From assembly GCA_005884575.1 (NCBI GenBank), contig VAWW01000008.1, positions 59,805 through 96,906 on the forward strand: a stretch of DNA of 37,102 bases, read 5' to 3'. The translations under genes and the position numbers were made by a program. The notes under the pieces are model-generated. The model was not told the origin of the DNA, did no database searches, and saw only the letters and a program-made list of their open reading frames with translations. Within the stretch, counting starts at the first letter, position 1. Each line of letters opens with the position of its first letter. This DNA comes from Actinomycetota bacterium. GTDB lineage: Bacteria; Actinomycetota; Thermoleophilia; Gaiellales; Gaiellaceae. Below, in pieces: positions 25,230-34,656 of this stretch.

Positions 25230-25908
25230 CCCCAGCAGCCGCCGCCGCGCGCGCGGCGCGGATCGCCGCCGCCTCCTCGTCGGTCACGTACGCGAGCGAC
25301 TGGAACGAGCGCCGGTGGATCGCCGACGGGCCGCGCCGCCGGACGATCGCGGAGTGCTCCGGCGTGATGTAGCCGACGTGCGACGCGAAGCCGTAGTGCG
25401 GATAGAGCGAGTCGAGCCGGCGCATCAGCCGGTCGCGCGTCACCTTGGCGACGATCGACGCGGCGGCGATCGCCGCGCTCTTCTCGTCGCCGTCGACGAC
25501 CGCAGTGTGCTCGGGCGCGGCCTTGCCGAGCCGGAACCCGTCGACGAGGCACGCCTCCGCCGGCGGCGAGAGCTGGCGCAGCATCGCGCGCAGCCCCTCG
25601 AGGTTCGAGCGGTGCAGACCGCTGCGGTCGATCTCGCCGGCCGGGATGGCGCGGACGACGACCTTCTCCGCACAGGCGAGGACAGCTCGGAAGAGCTCCT
25701 CGCGTTGCTCCCCGGTGCACTGCTTGGAGTCGTTGAGGAACGCGAGCGGGCGCACCTTGTGCTCCTTGAGGCAGCCGTAGTCGAGCAGCACCCCGGCGAC
25801 GACGAGCGGCCCGGCGAGCGATCCCCGTCCCGCCTCGTCGGCCCCCGCGACGAAGCGCGCGCCGAGCCGCCGGTCGAACTGGAGCAGCTTGCGGCCGGTC
25901 TTCTTCAC
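25225..25908 (-). CDS. rnhB: Ribonuclease HII
   Basis: 227 residues. RNase HII removes ribonucleotides and RNA primers from DNA. Signature ARFVAGADEAGRGSLAGPLV carries the first Asp-Glu pair. FLNDSKQ, CLVDGF and EKSAAIAAASIVAKVTRDRLM follow, supplying the remaining acidic residues and conserved helix. GTG at 25908 is chosen because TATTCT lies 7 bases upstream; an in-frame start at 25965 would add an unrelated Pro/Ala-rich stretch. The promoter means rnhB-yraN can be transcribed apart from rplS. Confidence 0.94.
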   Translation of the reverse strand: MKKTGRKLLQFDRRLGARFVAGADEAGRGSLAGPLVVAGVLLDYGCLKEHKVRPLAFLNDSKQCTGEQREELFRAVLACAEKVVVRAIPAGEIDRSGLHRSNLEGLRAMLRQLSPPAEACLVDGFRLGKAAPEHTAVVDGDEKSAAIAAASIVAKVTRDRLMRRLDSLYPHYGFASHVGYITPEHSAIVRRRGPSAIHRRSFQSLAYVTDEEAAAIRAARAAAAAGA

Positions 25909-25915
25909 GGGCCCG

Positions 25916-25921
25916 AGAATA
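25916..25921 (-). promoter_or_regulatory. -10 box for leaderless rnhB mRNA
   Basis: TATTCT on the minus strand, 7 bases before the GTG at 25908. Confidence 0.5.
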
Positions 25922-25967
25922 CAGTCGCCTCCTGCCGGCGCCGGTGTCCGGCACAGTTCCGGCACAG

Positions 25968-26303
25968 ATGCGGAACAAGAAATGGCAGATCACCGCGGCG
26001 ATCGTGGCGCTGATGATCGTCGGCGCGTTCGTGGCGGGCGCGATCGCGCGCCACGGGGCCGACGACGACGCCCGCCGAGCGGCCGACGCCGTCCAGCGCT
26101 GGTTCCGCCACCACGGCGGCGCGGAGGTGCGGAGTTGCGCGGTCGACGCGCGATCCGGCCCGAACGCCCCGCTGTACGCGTGCCAGTTCGTCGCTGGGGG
26201 CTGCATCCACCGGCAGGTCTTCGCGATTCCGGTGGTGGACGACCAGATCGACGAGCACGGCGTCGCGGCGCCGCTGGGCCAGCCGAAGCCGCGGAGCTGC
26301 TAG
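25968..26303 (+). CDS. Small single-pass membrane/exported protein, unknown
   Basis: 111 residues. A short basic N-terminus (MRNKKWQ) and one hydrophobic segment ([20 protein letters not shown]) anchor or export it. The outer part has four cysteines (RSCAVD, YACQF, GGCIH, and a C-terminal RSC), suggesting disulfides. ATG at 25968 fits the signal-anchor; GTG at 25944 would add eight residues. It lies on the opposite strand between rnhB and rplS and overlaps the 3' end of rplS by 4 bases. Confidence 0.65.
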   Translation: MRNKKWQITAAIVALMIVGAFVAGAIARHGADDDARRAADAVQRWFRHHGGAEVRSCAVDARSGPNAPLYACQFVAGGCIHRQVFAIPVVDDQIDEHGVAAPLGQPKPRSC

Positions 26304-26827
26304 GACTTGTCGCCGGCGGGAACCGCTTCGGCGTCGGCCGTCGGCTCCTCCGCCTCGACATCGATCGCCGACTCGGCGGCCGGCTCCTCCGGGAGCTCGG
26401 CGGGAGCCTCGGGCTCCACCACCGACTGCTCGGTCGCGGCCGGTAGCTCTTGTGTCGCCTGAAGCGTCCGCTCCGACGCGCTGTACCGCTTCTCGCGGAC
26501 GCGCGCCTTCTTGCCGACCTTGCCGCGCAGGTAGTAGAGCTTCGCGCGGTTGACGTCGCCGACCGCCTGCACCTCGATCTTCTCGATCTTCGGCGAGTGC
26601 AGCGGGAACGTCCGCTCGACGCCGACGCCGAAGGACTGCTTCCGGACGGTGAACGTCTCACGCGCGCCCGAGCCTTGGCGCTTGATCACGATCCCCTCGA
26701 AGACCTGGATCCGGCGGCGCTGCCCCTCGATCACCTGGAAGTGGACGCGCACCGTATCCCCCGCCTTGAACTGCGGGATGCCTCTGCGCAGTTGATTGCG
26801 CTCGAGTGTCTCGATCACATTGCTCAT
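26300..26827 (-). CDS. rplS: 50S ribosomal protein L19 with long acidic C-terminal tail
   Basis: 175 residues. Residues 1 to about 117 are a normal L19 ([80 protein letters not shown]). About 58 extra residues follow, rich in Glu, Ala and Pro ([20 protein letters not shown]). L19 is usually about 115-120 residues and sits at the subunit interface. The tail keeps coding-like codon use and no frameshift is needed, so it appears genuine. Position after lepB matches actinobacterial order. Confidence 0.96.
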   Translation of the reverse strand: MSNVIETLERNQLRRGIPQFKAGDTVRVHFQVIEGQRRRIQVFEGIVIKRQGSGARETFTVRKQSFGVGVERTFPLHSPKIEKIEVQAVGDVNRAKLYYLRGKVGKKARVREKRYSASERTLQATQELPAATEQSVVEPEAPAELPEEPAAESAIDVEAEEPTADAEAVPAGDKS

Positions 26828-27062
26828 GCGAGGAACGGCCCGCGGCCGACGCCGAATGGTAGCGGAGAGGTGTAAAGAGCGCCGAGGGTCGCGCTTTCGT
26901 CGGCGATACCGACCAACCTCAGCCGCTCGCGCGGGCCGGCTGCTCGATACGGCTTCGTCCTACTCGCGCGCCCTCTCGGCGCCAGGCCCGGGAAGGTACG
27001 GCAGGTCCGGTCGGCCCGCAACGACGCGCCGGAGGAAAAGTCCGCTCTTTGCGACCTTCCGC
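26828..27062 (-). other. Long spacer upstream of rplS
   Basis: 235 bases between lepB and rplS in an otherwise tight operon. It holds a possible promoter (TACCAT about 30 bases upstream of ATG) and several GC-rich inverted segments, but no ORF or recognised RNA family. It may contain a terminator for the upstream operon and an L19 leader. Confidence 0.4.
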
Positions 27063-27692
27063 CTACGGCAGCCCGATGCGGCCGGGCGGCCAGTACTTGA
27101 AGAAGACCTTGCCGATCAGATTCGACCGCGGTACCGGGCCCCAGCGGCGCGAGTCGCAGGATTGCCAGCGGTTGTCGCCCATGAAGAAGTACATGCCCTT
27201 CGGCACGCTCCAGCTGCGGTTCCGGTTCTCCACGTCGTGCTGCCGTCGCCAGGCCTGCACGTACGGCTCGTCGAGCTTCTTCCCGTTGATCCAGATGAAG
27301 CCCTGCGCGTCCTCGTGGATGCGATCGCCCGGCAGGCCGATCAGGCGCTTGACGAAGGTCCCGCCCGAGCCGCAGGCGCTCTTCGCGAGATCGATGCCGT
27401 TCTTCTGCGGCGTATCGAAGACGATGATCTCGCCCCGGTGCGGGTCGCGGAAGTGGTAGATCAGCCGGTTCGCGAGCACGCGGTCGGAGAAGCGTGCCTC
27501 GCAGTACTGCGCGGGTCTCGCGCAGTGGAGCGTCGGCTCCATCGACGACGACGGGATCCGATACGGGTTCACGACCCAGGCCTTCACGGCGAGGACGATC
27601 GCGACGGCGCCTGCGATCGTGATCACCCAGTCGAGGGCGACCCGCCACCCGTGCGGCATGTTCGGGAAGAGGCGGCCGAGCGGATCCTTCAT
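27063..27692 (-). CDS. lepB: Signal peptidase I
   Basis: 209 residues. One N-terminal membrane helix (WVITIAGAVAIVLAVKAWVV) precedes YRIPSSSMEPTL (catalytic Ser) and GTFVKRLIGLPGDRI (catalytic Lys), with FMGDNRWQSCDSRRWG as the box-E region. It cleaves Sec/Tat signal peptides outside the membrane. Four cysteines (HCARP, QYCEA, SACGS, QSCDS) recur at equivalent places in the second signal peptidase at 35834. ATG at 27692 overlaps the trmD stop (ATGA). Confidence 0.95.
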   Translation of the reverse strand: MKDPLGRLFPNMPHGWRVALDWVITIAGAVAIVLAVKAWVVNPYRIPSSSMEPTLHCARPAQYCEARFSDRVLANRLIYHFRDPHRGEIIVFDTPQKNGIDLAKSACGSGGTFVKRLIGLPGDRIHEDAQGFIWINGKKLDEPYVQAWRRQHDVENRNRSWSVPKGMYFFMGDNRWQSCDSRRWGPVPRSNLIGKVFFKYWPPGRIGLP

Positions 27693-28330
27693 CGCACATG
27701 CTCCTTCCGCCAGGCGTCGATCTTCGCGTGGTCCCCGGAAAGCAGGACCTCGGGAACGGTCCAGCCCCGGAACTCCGCCGGGCGCGTGTAGTGCGGGTGC
27801 TCGAGGCCGCCGCCGAGCTCCTGGGAGAAGCTCTCGAGCTCGCCGGAGCCCTCCGCGAGCGCGCCCGGGAGGCGCCGCGCGATCGCGTCGACGAGCACCA
27901 TCGCCGGGAGGTCGCCGTTCGAGAGGACGTACCGGCCGATCGAGATCGCGTCCGTGCTCAGGTGCTCGACGATTCGCGCGTCGAATCCCTCGAAGCGAGA
28001 GGAGAGCAGCGTCAGCGCCGGCAACTCGGCGAGCTCCTCGACGATCGCCTGCGTGAGGACGCGGCCCTGGGGGGAGAGCGCGATCACGGGGCGGCCGGGG
28101 TCGCCGCCGTACACCGCCTCGAGCGCCGCCGCGACGACGTCGACGCGGAGCACCATCCCGGCGCCGCCGCCGTACGGCTCGTCGTCGACCTGCCCGGCCC
28201 GGAGCGGGGTCGTGTCGCGGTAATTGAACAGCCGGAGGTCGAGCTCCGTTCCGAGCACGGCGGCGAGCGGCCGCTGCTCGGCCATCCACGCGAAGGCGTG
28301 GGGTACGAGGGTGAAGACGTCGAGCTGCAA
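27689..28330 (-). CDS. trmD: tRNA (guanine-N1)-methyltransferase TrmD
   Basis: 213 residues. TrmD makes m1G37 in tRNA using S-adenosylmethionine bound in a trefoil knot. Readable: LDVFTLVPHAF, DDEPYGGGAGMVLRVD, ALSPQGRVLTQ, SSRFEGFDARIVEH, SIGRYVLSNGDLPAMVLVDA and FRGWTVPEVLLSGDHAKIDAWR. The order is correct. Two normally strict segments deviate: SIGRYVLSNGD versus the usual SIGDYVLxGGE, and SSRFEG versus CGRYEG. TTG at 28330 gives the family N-terminus QLDVFTLVP; GTG at 28378 would overlap rimM by 32 bases. Confidence 0.93.
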   Translation of the reverse strand: MQLDVFTLVPHAFAWMAEQRPLAAVLGTELDLRLFNYRDTTPLRAGQVDDEPYGGGAGMVLRVDVVAAALEAVYGGDPGRPVIALSPQGRVLTQAIVEELAELPALTLLSSRFEGFDARIVEHLSTDAISIGRYVLSNGDLPAMVLVDAIARRLPGALAEGSGELESFSQELGGGLEHPHYTRPAEFRGWTVPEVLLSGDHAKIDAWRKEHVR

Positions 28331-28346
28331 AGGGGGCCGTCGGAGG

Positions 28347-28814
28347 TTAGCGGTGGTCGACGAAGCCCGGCGAGACAACGATGCGGCCGCCTGCCACGTC
28401 GACCTCGCGGATGCACGCCTCGACGAGCGGCAGCGCGAGGCCGCTGTCGAGCTCGAGGACGTCGTTCGCCGGATACTCCTGCACGTCGACGACCCGTCCG
28501 AGCTCGTCGCCTCCCTCCTCCTGGACGATCAGGCCGACGAGCTCGAAGACGTAGTAGGCGTCCTCCTCCGCCGGCGGCAGCGCCGCGCGCGGCACCGAGA
28601 GGGTCGACCCGCGCTCGACCTTGCGGTCGAGCCGGATGACCGGGCGGCCGCGAGCCTGCTTCGACGTCTCGACGCGGGCGGCCTCGCCGCCGACCCAGAG
28701 CGTCGCGCCCTTCGCGAAGCGTTCCGCCGCCCGACTCGGTCCTTCGACGAAGAACGAGCCGTCCAGCCCGTGCGGCTTCCCGACTCGGCCGACGGGGACG
28801 AGGTCCTCGCTCAA
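28347..28814 (-). CDS. rimM: Ribosome maturation factor RimM
   Basis: 155 residues. The N-terminal beta-barrel has VPVGRVGKPHGLDGSFFVEG and the C-terminal PRC-barrel has AYYVFELVGLIVQEEGGDELGRV. RimM aids maturation of the 30S head near protein S19. TTG at 28814 overlaps the khpA stop (TTGA). The position between khpA and trmD is standard. Confidence 0.95.
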   Translation of the reverse strand: MSEDLVPVGRVGKPHGLDGSFFVEGPSRAAERFAKGATLWVGGEAARVETSKQARGRPVIRLDRKVERGSTLSVPRAALPPAEEDAYYVFELVGLIVQEEGGDELGRVVDVQEYPANDVLELDSGLALPLVEACIREVDVAGGRIVVSPGFVDHR

Positions 28815-29044
28815 TCCACGATCTCGAGCTGGACGCGGCGGTCGCCGCGCCCCGCACTCGCACGCACGACCGTTCGCAACGCGCGCGCGATTCTTCCCTG
28901 CCTCCCGATCACCTTGCCGACGTCGTCCGGCGCGACGTACAGGCGCAGGACGAGCGTCCCGTCCTCTTCGGACGTCTCGACACGTACCGCGTCCGGCTCG
29001 TCCACGAGCCGCCGGGCCAGCTCCTCGAGCAGGGCGGCGCTCAT
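28811..29044 (-). CDS. khpA: KH-domain RNA-binding protein KhpA
   Basis: 77 residues, a single KH domain. The RNA-binding GxxG loop is in DVGKVIGRQGRIARALRTVV. KhpA-type proteins bind RNA widely and act with KhpB/Jag in other bacteria. ATG at 29044 lies 6 bases after rpsP. Its stop overlaps rimM. Confidence 0.94.
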   Translation of the reverse strand: MSAALLEELARRLVDEPDAVRVETSEEDGTLVLRLYVAPDDVGKVIGRQGRIARALRTVVRASAGRGDRRVQLEIVD

Positions 29045-29050
29045 CTCGTC

Positions 29051-29293
29051 TCAGACGAGGTTCTTCTTCTTCAGCAGCCGCGAGACCGTGTTGCTCGGTT
29101 GCGCGCCCTTGCCGAGCCAGTCGCGGACCTTGTCCTCGTCGAACTCGATCAGCGAGGGCTCGTGCTGCGGGTTGTAGCGCCCGACGATCTCGATGAACTT
29201 GCCGTCGCGCGGCGAGCGCGAGTCGGCGACAACGACCCGGTAGATCGGGTTCTTCTTCGAGCCGACGCGCGTCAGCCTCATCCGTACTGCCAT
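29051..29293 (-). CDS. rpsP: 30S ribosomal protein S16
   Basis: 80 residues, full length: [40 protein letters not shown], then [19 protein letters not shown] and a basic tail. ATG at 29293 shares a base with the ffh stop (TGATG). Confidence 0.97.
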   Translation of the reverse strand: MAVRMRLTRVGSKKNPIYRVVVADSRSPRDGKFIEIVGRYNPQHEPSLIEFDEDKVRDWLGKGAQPSNTVSRLLKKKNLV

Positions 29294-30687
29294 CAGCGTT
29301 TCGCCTTTCTCTTTCGCTTGCTCTTGGATTTTCTCGTCGCGGAAGGCCGCGGCGCGCCCTTGGCGCCGAGCGGCGCCTGACCGGGCAACGCCGGCATCTT
29401 CCCGCTTCCCATCGCCTTCAACATCTTCGCCATCTGCTTGCGCGATTCGAGCAGCTGGTTCACCTGCTCGACGGAGGTGCCGCTGCCGGCGGCTATCCGC
29501 TTCCGCCGCGAGCCGTCGATGACGTGCGGCACGGCGCGCTCGCGCGGCGTCATCGAGAGGATGATCGCCTCGACGCGCGCCAGCTGGCGCTCGTCGACGT
29601 CGTCGAGTCCCTCGAGCTGCTTCCCGAGCCCGGGGATCATCTTCAGAACCCCCTGCAGCGGGCCCATCCGGCGGAGCATCTTGTAGCTCTTGAGGAAGTC
29701 GTCGAACGTGAACTCGCCGCGCATCATCCGCCGCTCGAGCTCCTCCTTCTCGTCCTCCTCGACCGCGGCTTCCGCCCGCTCGATCAGCGTCAGCACGTCG
29801 CCCATGCCGAGGATGCGCGACGCCATCCGGTCCGGGTGGAAGTACTCGAGCTGGTCGACCTTCTCGCCGGTCGACGCAAGCTTGATCGGCTTCCCGGTCA
29901 CCGCCTTCACCGACAGCGCCGCCCCGCCGCGCGCGTCGCCGTCCAGCTTCGTCAGCACGACGCCGTCGAATGCGACCTTCTCCTGGAACGCCTGCGCGAC
30001 ATTCACGGCCTCCTGTCCCGTCATCGCGTCGACGACGAGCAGGACGTTGAGCGGCTTCACCGCATCGCGGACGCGGCCGAGCTCGTCCATCAGCTCCTGG
30101 TCGATCTGCAGGCGGCCGGCCGTGTCGACGATGACGACGTCGCGACGCTCCTCCTTCGCGCGGGCGAGGCCGTCCGCGGCGGCCTTCACCGCATCCGAGC
30201 GCTCCTCCGAGTAGACCGGGACCTGGATCTGCCTGCCGAGCTGCTCGAGCTGCTCGATCGCGGCGGGTCGCTGCAGGTCGGCGGCGACGAGCGCCGGGCT
30301 CTTGCCCTCCTTCCGGAGCAGCAGCGCCAGCTTCGCCGCAGCCGTCGTCTTCCCCGAGCCCTGCAGGCCGGCGAGCAGGATCGCGGTGGGCGGGCGCGGC
30401 GAGAACGCGAGGCCCGACGAGCCGGAGCCCATCAGGGCCGTCAGCTCCTCGTGGACGATCTTCACGACCTGCTGGCCCGGCGTCAGGCTCTTCTGGACGT
30501 CTGCGCCCGTCGCGCGCTCGCGCACGTGGGCCACGAAGTCTTTGACGACCTGGAAGTTGACGTCCGCCTCGAGCAGCGCCAGCCGGATCTCGCGCATCGC
30601 GCGGGAAATCGCCTCGTCGTCGAGCTTCCCGCGGCCGCGGAGGTCGCCGAGCGCGTGCTGGAGCTTGTCGGAAAGGGTGTCGAACAC
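29293..30687 (-). CDS. ffh: Signal recognition particle protein Ffh
   Basis: 464 residues. N domain ([20 protein letters not shown]), GTPase domain with G1 [31 protein letters not shown] and [14 protein letters not shown], and a methionine-rich M domain ([46 protein letters not shown]). It binds 4.5S RNA and signal peptides on ribosomes and docks with FtsY. GTG at 30687 has TACACT 8 bases upstream. First gene of the translation/secretion operon. No 4.5S RNA gene was recognised nearby. Confidence 0.97.
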   Translation of the reverse strand: MFDTLSDKLQHALGDLRGRGKLDDEAISRAMREIRLALLEADVNFQVVKDFVAHVRERATGADVQKSLTPGQQVVKIVHEELTALMGSGSSGLAFSPRPPTAILLAGLQGSGKTTAAAKLALLLRKEGKSPALVAADLQRPAAIEQLEQLGRQIQVPVYSEERSDAVKAAADGLARAKEERRDVVIVDTAGRLQIDQELMDELGRVRDAVKPLNVLLVVDAMTGQEAVNVAQAFQEKVAFDGVVLTKLDGDARGGAALSVKAVTGKPIKLASTGEKVDQLEYFHPDRMASRILGMGDVLTLIERAEAAVEEDEKEELERRMMRGEFTFDDFLKSYKMLRRMGPLQGVLKMIPGLGKQLEGLDDVDERQLARVEAIILSMTPRERAVPHVIDGSRRKRIAAGSGTSVEQVNQLLESRKQMAKMLKAMGSGKMPALPGQAPLGAKGAPRPSATRKSKSKRKRKAKR

Positions 30688-30695
30688 GACCGAAC

Positions 30696-30701
30696 AGTGT
30701 A
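30696..30701 (-). promoter_or_regulatory. -10 box for near-leaderless ffh operon mRNA
   Basis: TACACT on the minus strand, 8 bases before the GTG at 30687. The 78-base spacer also holds the divergent cyclase promoter. Confidence 0.5.
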
Positions 30702-30753
30702 CGTACGGCCTTTCCGGCCGGGATTCCCTCTTTCAAAGGGGAAGATCCCGTCC

Positions 30754-30759
30754 TACACT
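30754..30759 (+). promoter_or_regulatory. -10 box for leaderless cyclase mRNA
   Basis: TACACT is followed by 6 bases and then the ATG at 30766, so transcription should begin at the A of ATG. Confidence 0.55.
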
Positions 30760-30765
30760 CCTGAG

Positions 30766-33700
30766 ATGGCCGCATGTGTCAAGTGCGGCGAGCAGAACCC
30801 GCCGTCCGCAAACTTCTGCCTCGCCTGCGGGGCACCGCTCGCGCACGCCGCTCCTGCGCCGCCTTCGGCGCGGAAGGTCGTCACGGTCCTGTTCTGCGAC
30901 GTCGCGGGCTCGACGCGCCTCGGCGAGCAACTCGATCCCGAATCGCTGCGCCGCGTCATGTCGCGCTGGTTCGAGGCGATGAGCGGCGTGCTGCGTCGGC
31001 ACGGAGGCGCAGTCGAGAAGTTCATCGGCGACGCGGTCATGGCCGTGTTCGGCGTCCCGCGCCTGAACGAGGACGATGCGCTCCGTGCGGTGCGCGCCGC
31101 GGTCGAGATGCGCCAGGTGCTGGCGCGCCTGAACGAGGAGCTCGAGCGCGACTGGAGCGTGACGATCCAGATCCGAACGGGAATCAACACCGGCGAGGTG
31201 GTCGCCGGCGATCCGTCGGCGGGCCATACGTTCGTCACGGGCGACGCGGTCAACGTCGCCAAGCGGCTCGAGCAGGCGGCGCGACCGAGCGAGATCCTGC
31301 TCGGAGACGCAACCCGAAGGCTCGTGGCCAACGCGGCCGTCGTCGAGCCGCGCGACCCGCTGACGGTCAAGGGCAAGACCGCTGCCGTCGAGGCCTGGTC
31401 GCTGCTCGCCGTGATCGAGGGAGCGGCCGGCGTTGCGCGCCGCCTCGACGCGCCGCTCGTCGGCCGCGAGGTCGAGCTCGAGACGCTGAAGGCAGCGTTC
31501 GACGTCGCCGTCGACGAGCGCGCCTGCCGCATCGTCACCGTGCTCGGGAACGCGGGGATCGGCAAGTCACGGCTCGCAGCCGAGCTCCGCGGGCGAGTCG
31601 CTCCCGAGGCGCAGGTGCTGCAGGGACGGTGTCTGCCCTACGGCGACGGAATCACCTTCTGGCCGCTCGTGCAGGTCGTCGACGGACTCGGGGGTGCGGG
31701 GCGGCTCGAGACCGTGCTCTCAGCCGAGCCGGACGCGCCGCTCGTCGCCCGCCACGTGCGCTCGGCACTGGGCGCAGCGGAGGTCGCCGCCGGCGGGGGC
31801 GAGGTGTCGTGGGCCGTGCGGCGTCTGCTGGAGAGCGTCGCGCGCCGGCGACCGCTCGTCGTCGTCCTCGAGGACATCCACTGGGCCGAGCCCACGTTCC
31901 TCGACCTGCTCGAGTACCTCGCAGGCTGGACCCGCGACGCCCCGATCCTCCTCCTCTGCCTGGCGCGCCCGGAGCTGCTCGACGACCGGCCCGGATGGCT
32001 GACCGGGCCGAACGTGTCCGGCTTCGTGCTCGGCCCGCTGACCGACGACGAGTCGAAGCAGCTCCTCGACGAGCTCGCCCAGGAGTGGCCGCTCGACCAG
32101 GCCGCTCGGATGCGGATCGCGGAGGGAGCCGAGGGAAACCCGCTCTACGTCGAGCAGATGGCGGCCATGCTCGCGGAGCAGGGCGCCGACGTCGCCGAGA
32201 CGATTCCGCCGTCGATCCACGCTCTGCTCGCTGCGCGACTCGACCGACTGCCGCCGGAGGAGCGCACCGTCCTCGAGCGCGCCGCCGTCGCCGGCAAGGA
32301 GTTCGCGCGCTCCGCGGTCGCAGCGCTCTCGCCCGAGTCCGAGCGGCACTCGGTGCACGCGCGGCTGCTCAGCCTCGTCCGCAAGGATCTGCTCGCCGCG
32401 AGCCCGACGTCGCCCGAGGACGCGTACCGGTTTCGACATGCACTGATCCGCGACGCAGCGTACGCGGGTATCCCGAAGGAGCTACGGGCGGAGCAGCACG
32501 AAGCGTTCGCCGACTGGGCTGCGGGCACGACCGCAGGCCGGACGGGCGCGCTGGACGAGATCGTCGGCTATCACCTCGAGCAGGGATATCGCTACCGGGT
32601 CGTGCTCGGTGGGACGGACGTCCGCACGAGGTCGCTCGGCGAGCGCGCCGGCCACCTGCTCGCGCGCGCCGGCCACCGCGCGTTCGCGCGCGACGACATG
32701 CCCGCAGCTGCGCGGTTGTTGAAGCGCGCCTCGGAGCTCGTCGACCTGCCGCAGTCATCCCGGCGCGAATGGTCGTCCGCGCTCTGGTCTACGGGCGAAA
32801 CCGCGGAGGCGGACGCCCTGCTGGACGAGGCGATCGCGGGCGCGCGCGCATCGGGCGACCGCGGCACCGAATGGCTCGCGACGCTGGAGCGCGCGGCCCG
32901 ACGCAGCGTCCGCGATCCCGATGCGGCGCTCGACGAGCTCGAAGCGGTTGCCGGCGAAGCGGCCCGGGTCTTCGAGGAGCTGGGCGACGACGCGGGCCTG
33001 GCGCTCGCGCTGCGGACGACCTCGAGCACGAACCGGATCCGCTGCAGGTTCGCGATCGCGAGGCAGGCGAGCGAGCGGGCGCTGACCCACGCCCGCCGAG
33101 CCGGCGCGCATCAGGAGGAGACGTGGTTGACGGACGAACTGTGCACCGCCCTCCTCTACGGCCCCACACCGGCGAACGAGGCGATCGCCCGCTGCGAGGA
33201 GCTGCTTGCTGCGGCACGCGGTCGCCGCCTGTTCGAGGCGAACGTGCTGATCTCCCTCGCCGGCCTGTACGGCATCGCCGGGCAGCTCGAGCGCGGCCGC
33301 GCGCTCGCCGCCCAGGCGCGCTCCACGTACGAGGAGCTCGGACTCCGCTTCGCGCTCGCGGGGCTCACGCAGGTGAGCGCACCGCTTTCGCTGCTCGCCG
33401 GCGACGCCTCGGGCGCGGAACGGGAGCTGCGCGAGGGGCTCGAGATCTTCGCAGGCCTCGGCGCGCGGGGACTCCAGGCCGCCCATCTCGCCCATGTGCT
33501 GGCTGCGCCCGGCCACACCGACGAGGCGCGCATGCTCGTCGAGGAGGCGCGGCGGCTGAGCGGCGCGTCGGACACGGCGACCCAGGTGCTCTGGCGCACC
33601 GCATCGGCGCGGCTTCTGGTGCTCGACGGCGCGTTCGACGAGGCCGTCGCGGTGGCACGCGACGCGGTCGGGATCGCGGCGGCGACGGACGGCCTTGCCA

Positions 33701-33870
33701 TGCACGCCGAGGCGGAGCTGGTCCACTCGGATGCGCTCACGGCGTCGGGAGCCGGCGCGCCTGCAATTGCAGCCGCGCAGTGCGCGCTCGCGCTCTACCG
33801 GAAGAAAGGTCACGTCCCCGGTGCGGCTGCAGCAGAGCGGCGAGCGGGCGCGCTGATCTCCGCGCGCTAG
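30766..33870 (+). CDS. Adenylate cyclase fused to AAA-type ATPase and TPR-like repeats, with N-terminal zinc ribbon
   Basis: 1034 residues. Zinc ribbon: Cys 4, 7, 18 and 21. Class III cyclase domain (about 38-190): [20 protein letters not shown] with the first metal Asp, [14 protein letters not shown] with the adenine-selecting Lys and second Asp, and [13 protein letters not shown] with Asp, Asn and Arg. All catalytic positions are present, predicting cAMP synthesis. ATPase domain: Walker [13 protein letters not shown] (near 260) and Walker [14 protein letters not shown] (near 368), as in MalT/guanylate-cyclase-like signal ATPases. The last 450 residues are Ala-rich helical repeats resembling TPRs. 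Probably a large sensor; input unknown. Leaderless -10 box upstream. Confidence 0.9.
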   Translation: MAACVKCGEQNPPSANFCLACGAPLAHAAPAPPSARKVVTVLFCDVAGSTRLGEQLDPESLRRVMSRWFEAMSGVLRRHGGAVEKFIGDAVMAVFGVPRLNEDDALRAVRAAVEMRQVLARLNEELERDWSVTIQIRTGINTGEVVAGDPSAGHTFVTGDAVNVAKRLEQAARPSEILLGDATRRLVANAAVVEPRDPLTVKGKTAAVEAWSLLAVIEGAAGVARRLDAPLVGREVELETLKAAFDVAVDERACRIVTVLGNAGIGKSRLAAELRGRVAPEAQVLQGRCLPYGDGITFWPLVQVVDGLGGAGRLETVLSAEPDAPLVARHVRSALGAAEVAAGGGEVSWAVRRLLESVARRRPLVVVLEDIHWAEPTFLDLLEYLAGWTRDAPILLLCLARPELLDDRPGWLTGPNVSGFVLGPLTDDESKQLLDELAQEWPLDQAARMRIAEGAEGNPLYVEQMAAMLAEQGADVAETIPPSIHALLAARLDRLPPEERTVLERAAVAGKEFARSAVAALSPESERHSVHARLLSLVRKDLLAASPTSPEDAYRFRHALIRDAAYAGIPKELRAEQHEAFADWAAGTTAGRTGALDEIVGYHLEQGYRYRVVLGGTDVRTRSLGERAGHLLARAGHRAFARDDMPAAARLLKRASELVDLPQSSRREWSSALWSTGETAEADALLDEAIAGARASGDRGTEWLATLERAARRSVRDPDAALDELEAVAGEAARVFEELGDDAGLALALRTTSSTNRIRCRFAIARQASERALTHARRAGAHQEETWLTDELCTALLYGPTPANEAIARCEELLAAARGRRLFEANVLISLAGLYGIAGQLERGRALAAQARSTYEELGLRFALAGLTQVSAPLSLLAGDASGAERELREGLEIFAGLGARGLQAAHLAHVLAAPGHTDEARMLVEEARRLSGASDTATQVLWRTASARLLVLDGAFDEAVAVARDAVGIAAATDGLAMHAEAELVHSDALTASGAGAPAIAAAQCALALYRKKGHVPGAAAAERRAGALISAR

Positions 33871-33880
33871 GCACGCGACA

Positions 33881-33900
33881 GCCGACGAAGTATCGTCGGC
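33881..33900 (+). terminator. Hairpin after cyclase gene
   Basis: Perfect 8-bp stem GCCGACGA / TCGTCGGC with loop AGTA, 10 bases after the cyclase stop and 22 bases before the next ATG. No U-tract. Confidence 0.5.
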
Positions 33901-33922
33901 GCACCCGAACCAGGAGGACGAG

Positions 33923-34183
33923 ATGAGCAGGCCGCAATCAAAGGCCGCAGGGTCGCTGAGGCCGATCACGGGGACCTACACCGTGCCGAAGCCGCAGCGG
34001 CAGCGCATCGCGGCGAGCTCCGCGTTCGACCTCGCATTTCACGACGCTGTCCACAAGGCCGCGGAGGCCTGGGGCGTGGCGGCAAACGGGACGAAGGTCG
34101 AGGTGCAGTACCGCGCACGCATCGACATCTGGAACCCGGGCGGCGTCGGCTGGTGCTCCGTGACGCTCAAACCGGGCGGCTAG
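33923..34183 (+). CDS. Conserved small protein of unknown function
   Basis: 86 residues. A basic, disordered start (SRPQSKAAGSLRPITGTYTV) is followed by a helix (SAFDLAFHDAVHKAAEAWGV) and strands VEVQYRARIDIWNPGG and WCSVTLKPGG. The strand-helix-strand layout is reminiscent of small beta-sheet proteins, and WNPGGVGWCSV looks like a conserved motif, but I cannot name the family. ATG has a strong AGGAGG upstream (33911-33916), unlike the leaderless genes. It ends 3 bases before the convergent damaged gene. Confidence 0.75.
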   Translation: MSRPQSKAAGSLRPITGTYTVPKPQRQRIAASSAFDLAFHDAVHKAAEAWGVAANGTKVEVQYRARIDIWNPGGVGWCSVTLKPGG

Positions 34184-34186
34184 GCC

Positions 34187-34584
34187 TCAGCGGTCGAGCG
34201 CGGCATACGTCACGGCGACGCCGACGCCGAGTTGGGCATAGCCGGCGGTCCAAACAGCGGTTCCGAAGCCGGTGCCGACTGCGACGGCCGGTCCGCCGAG
34301 CGTGCGCCGCAGCAGTCCGTACGCTGCGCCCCAGCCCGTGCCGTAGAGCCAGTGCACGACGTTCGTGAGGAGCGGCGCTGTTGCTTCGTCACACGGCGGG
34401 CGAGCAGCCGCTTCGCCACGCGCGCGGGCGCGGGTGCATCGGCCCACGTCCGGGGCACCGGCGTGACGAGCGGCTTGCCGCGCAGCTTCGCGACTGCGAG
34501 CTGGTACGCCGTCATCGCCGCCGTCCCCGCGGCGCCCACGACGAGACCGCGGGCGACCGCGCCGGGCAGCGAAGACCTGGCCAT
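34187..34584 (-). pseudogene. Hypothetical membrane protein gene, frameshifted
   Basis: The N-terminal half reads ARSSLPGAVARGLVVGAAGT, AAMTAYQLAVAKLRGKP and WADAPAPARVAKRLLARR in frame with ATG 34584. The C-terminal half reads APLLTNVVHWLYGTGWGAAY, GLLRRTLGGP and VAVTYAALDR in another frame; the switch falls near 34365-34400. Both halves look like one actinobacterial membrane-protein family of unknown function, in which I recall a longer segment between WTAGYAQL and the final helix. An internal deletion is therefore also likely. It is divergent from dodecin by 72 bases. Confidence 0.68.
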
Positions 34585-34656
34585 AGACCGCGCGTATCCG
34601 GTGTCGCCGGACCGGAAACCGGGAACGTGCGCGGCACACACGTCCAGGAGGAACCC

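Noticed and set aside
29524..30765. In-frame upstream extension of the cyclase gene
   Set aside because: It runs antisense through ffh; the zinc ribbon begins at the ATG at 30766, which also has a correctly placed -10 box.
32755..33969. Large minus-strand open frame opposite the cyclase C-terminus
   Set aside because: No recognisable domain, and the plus strand encodes a continuous helical-repeat region.
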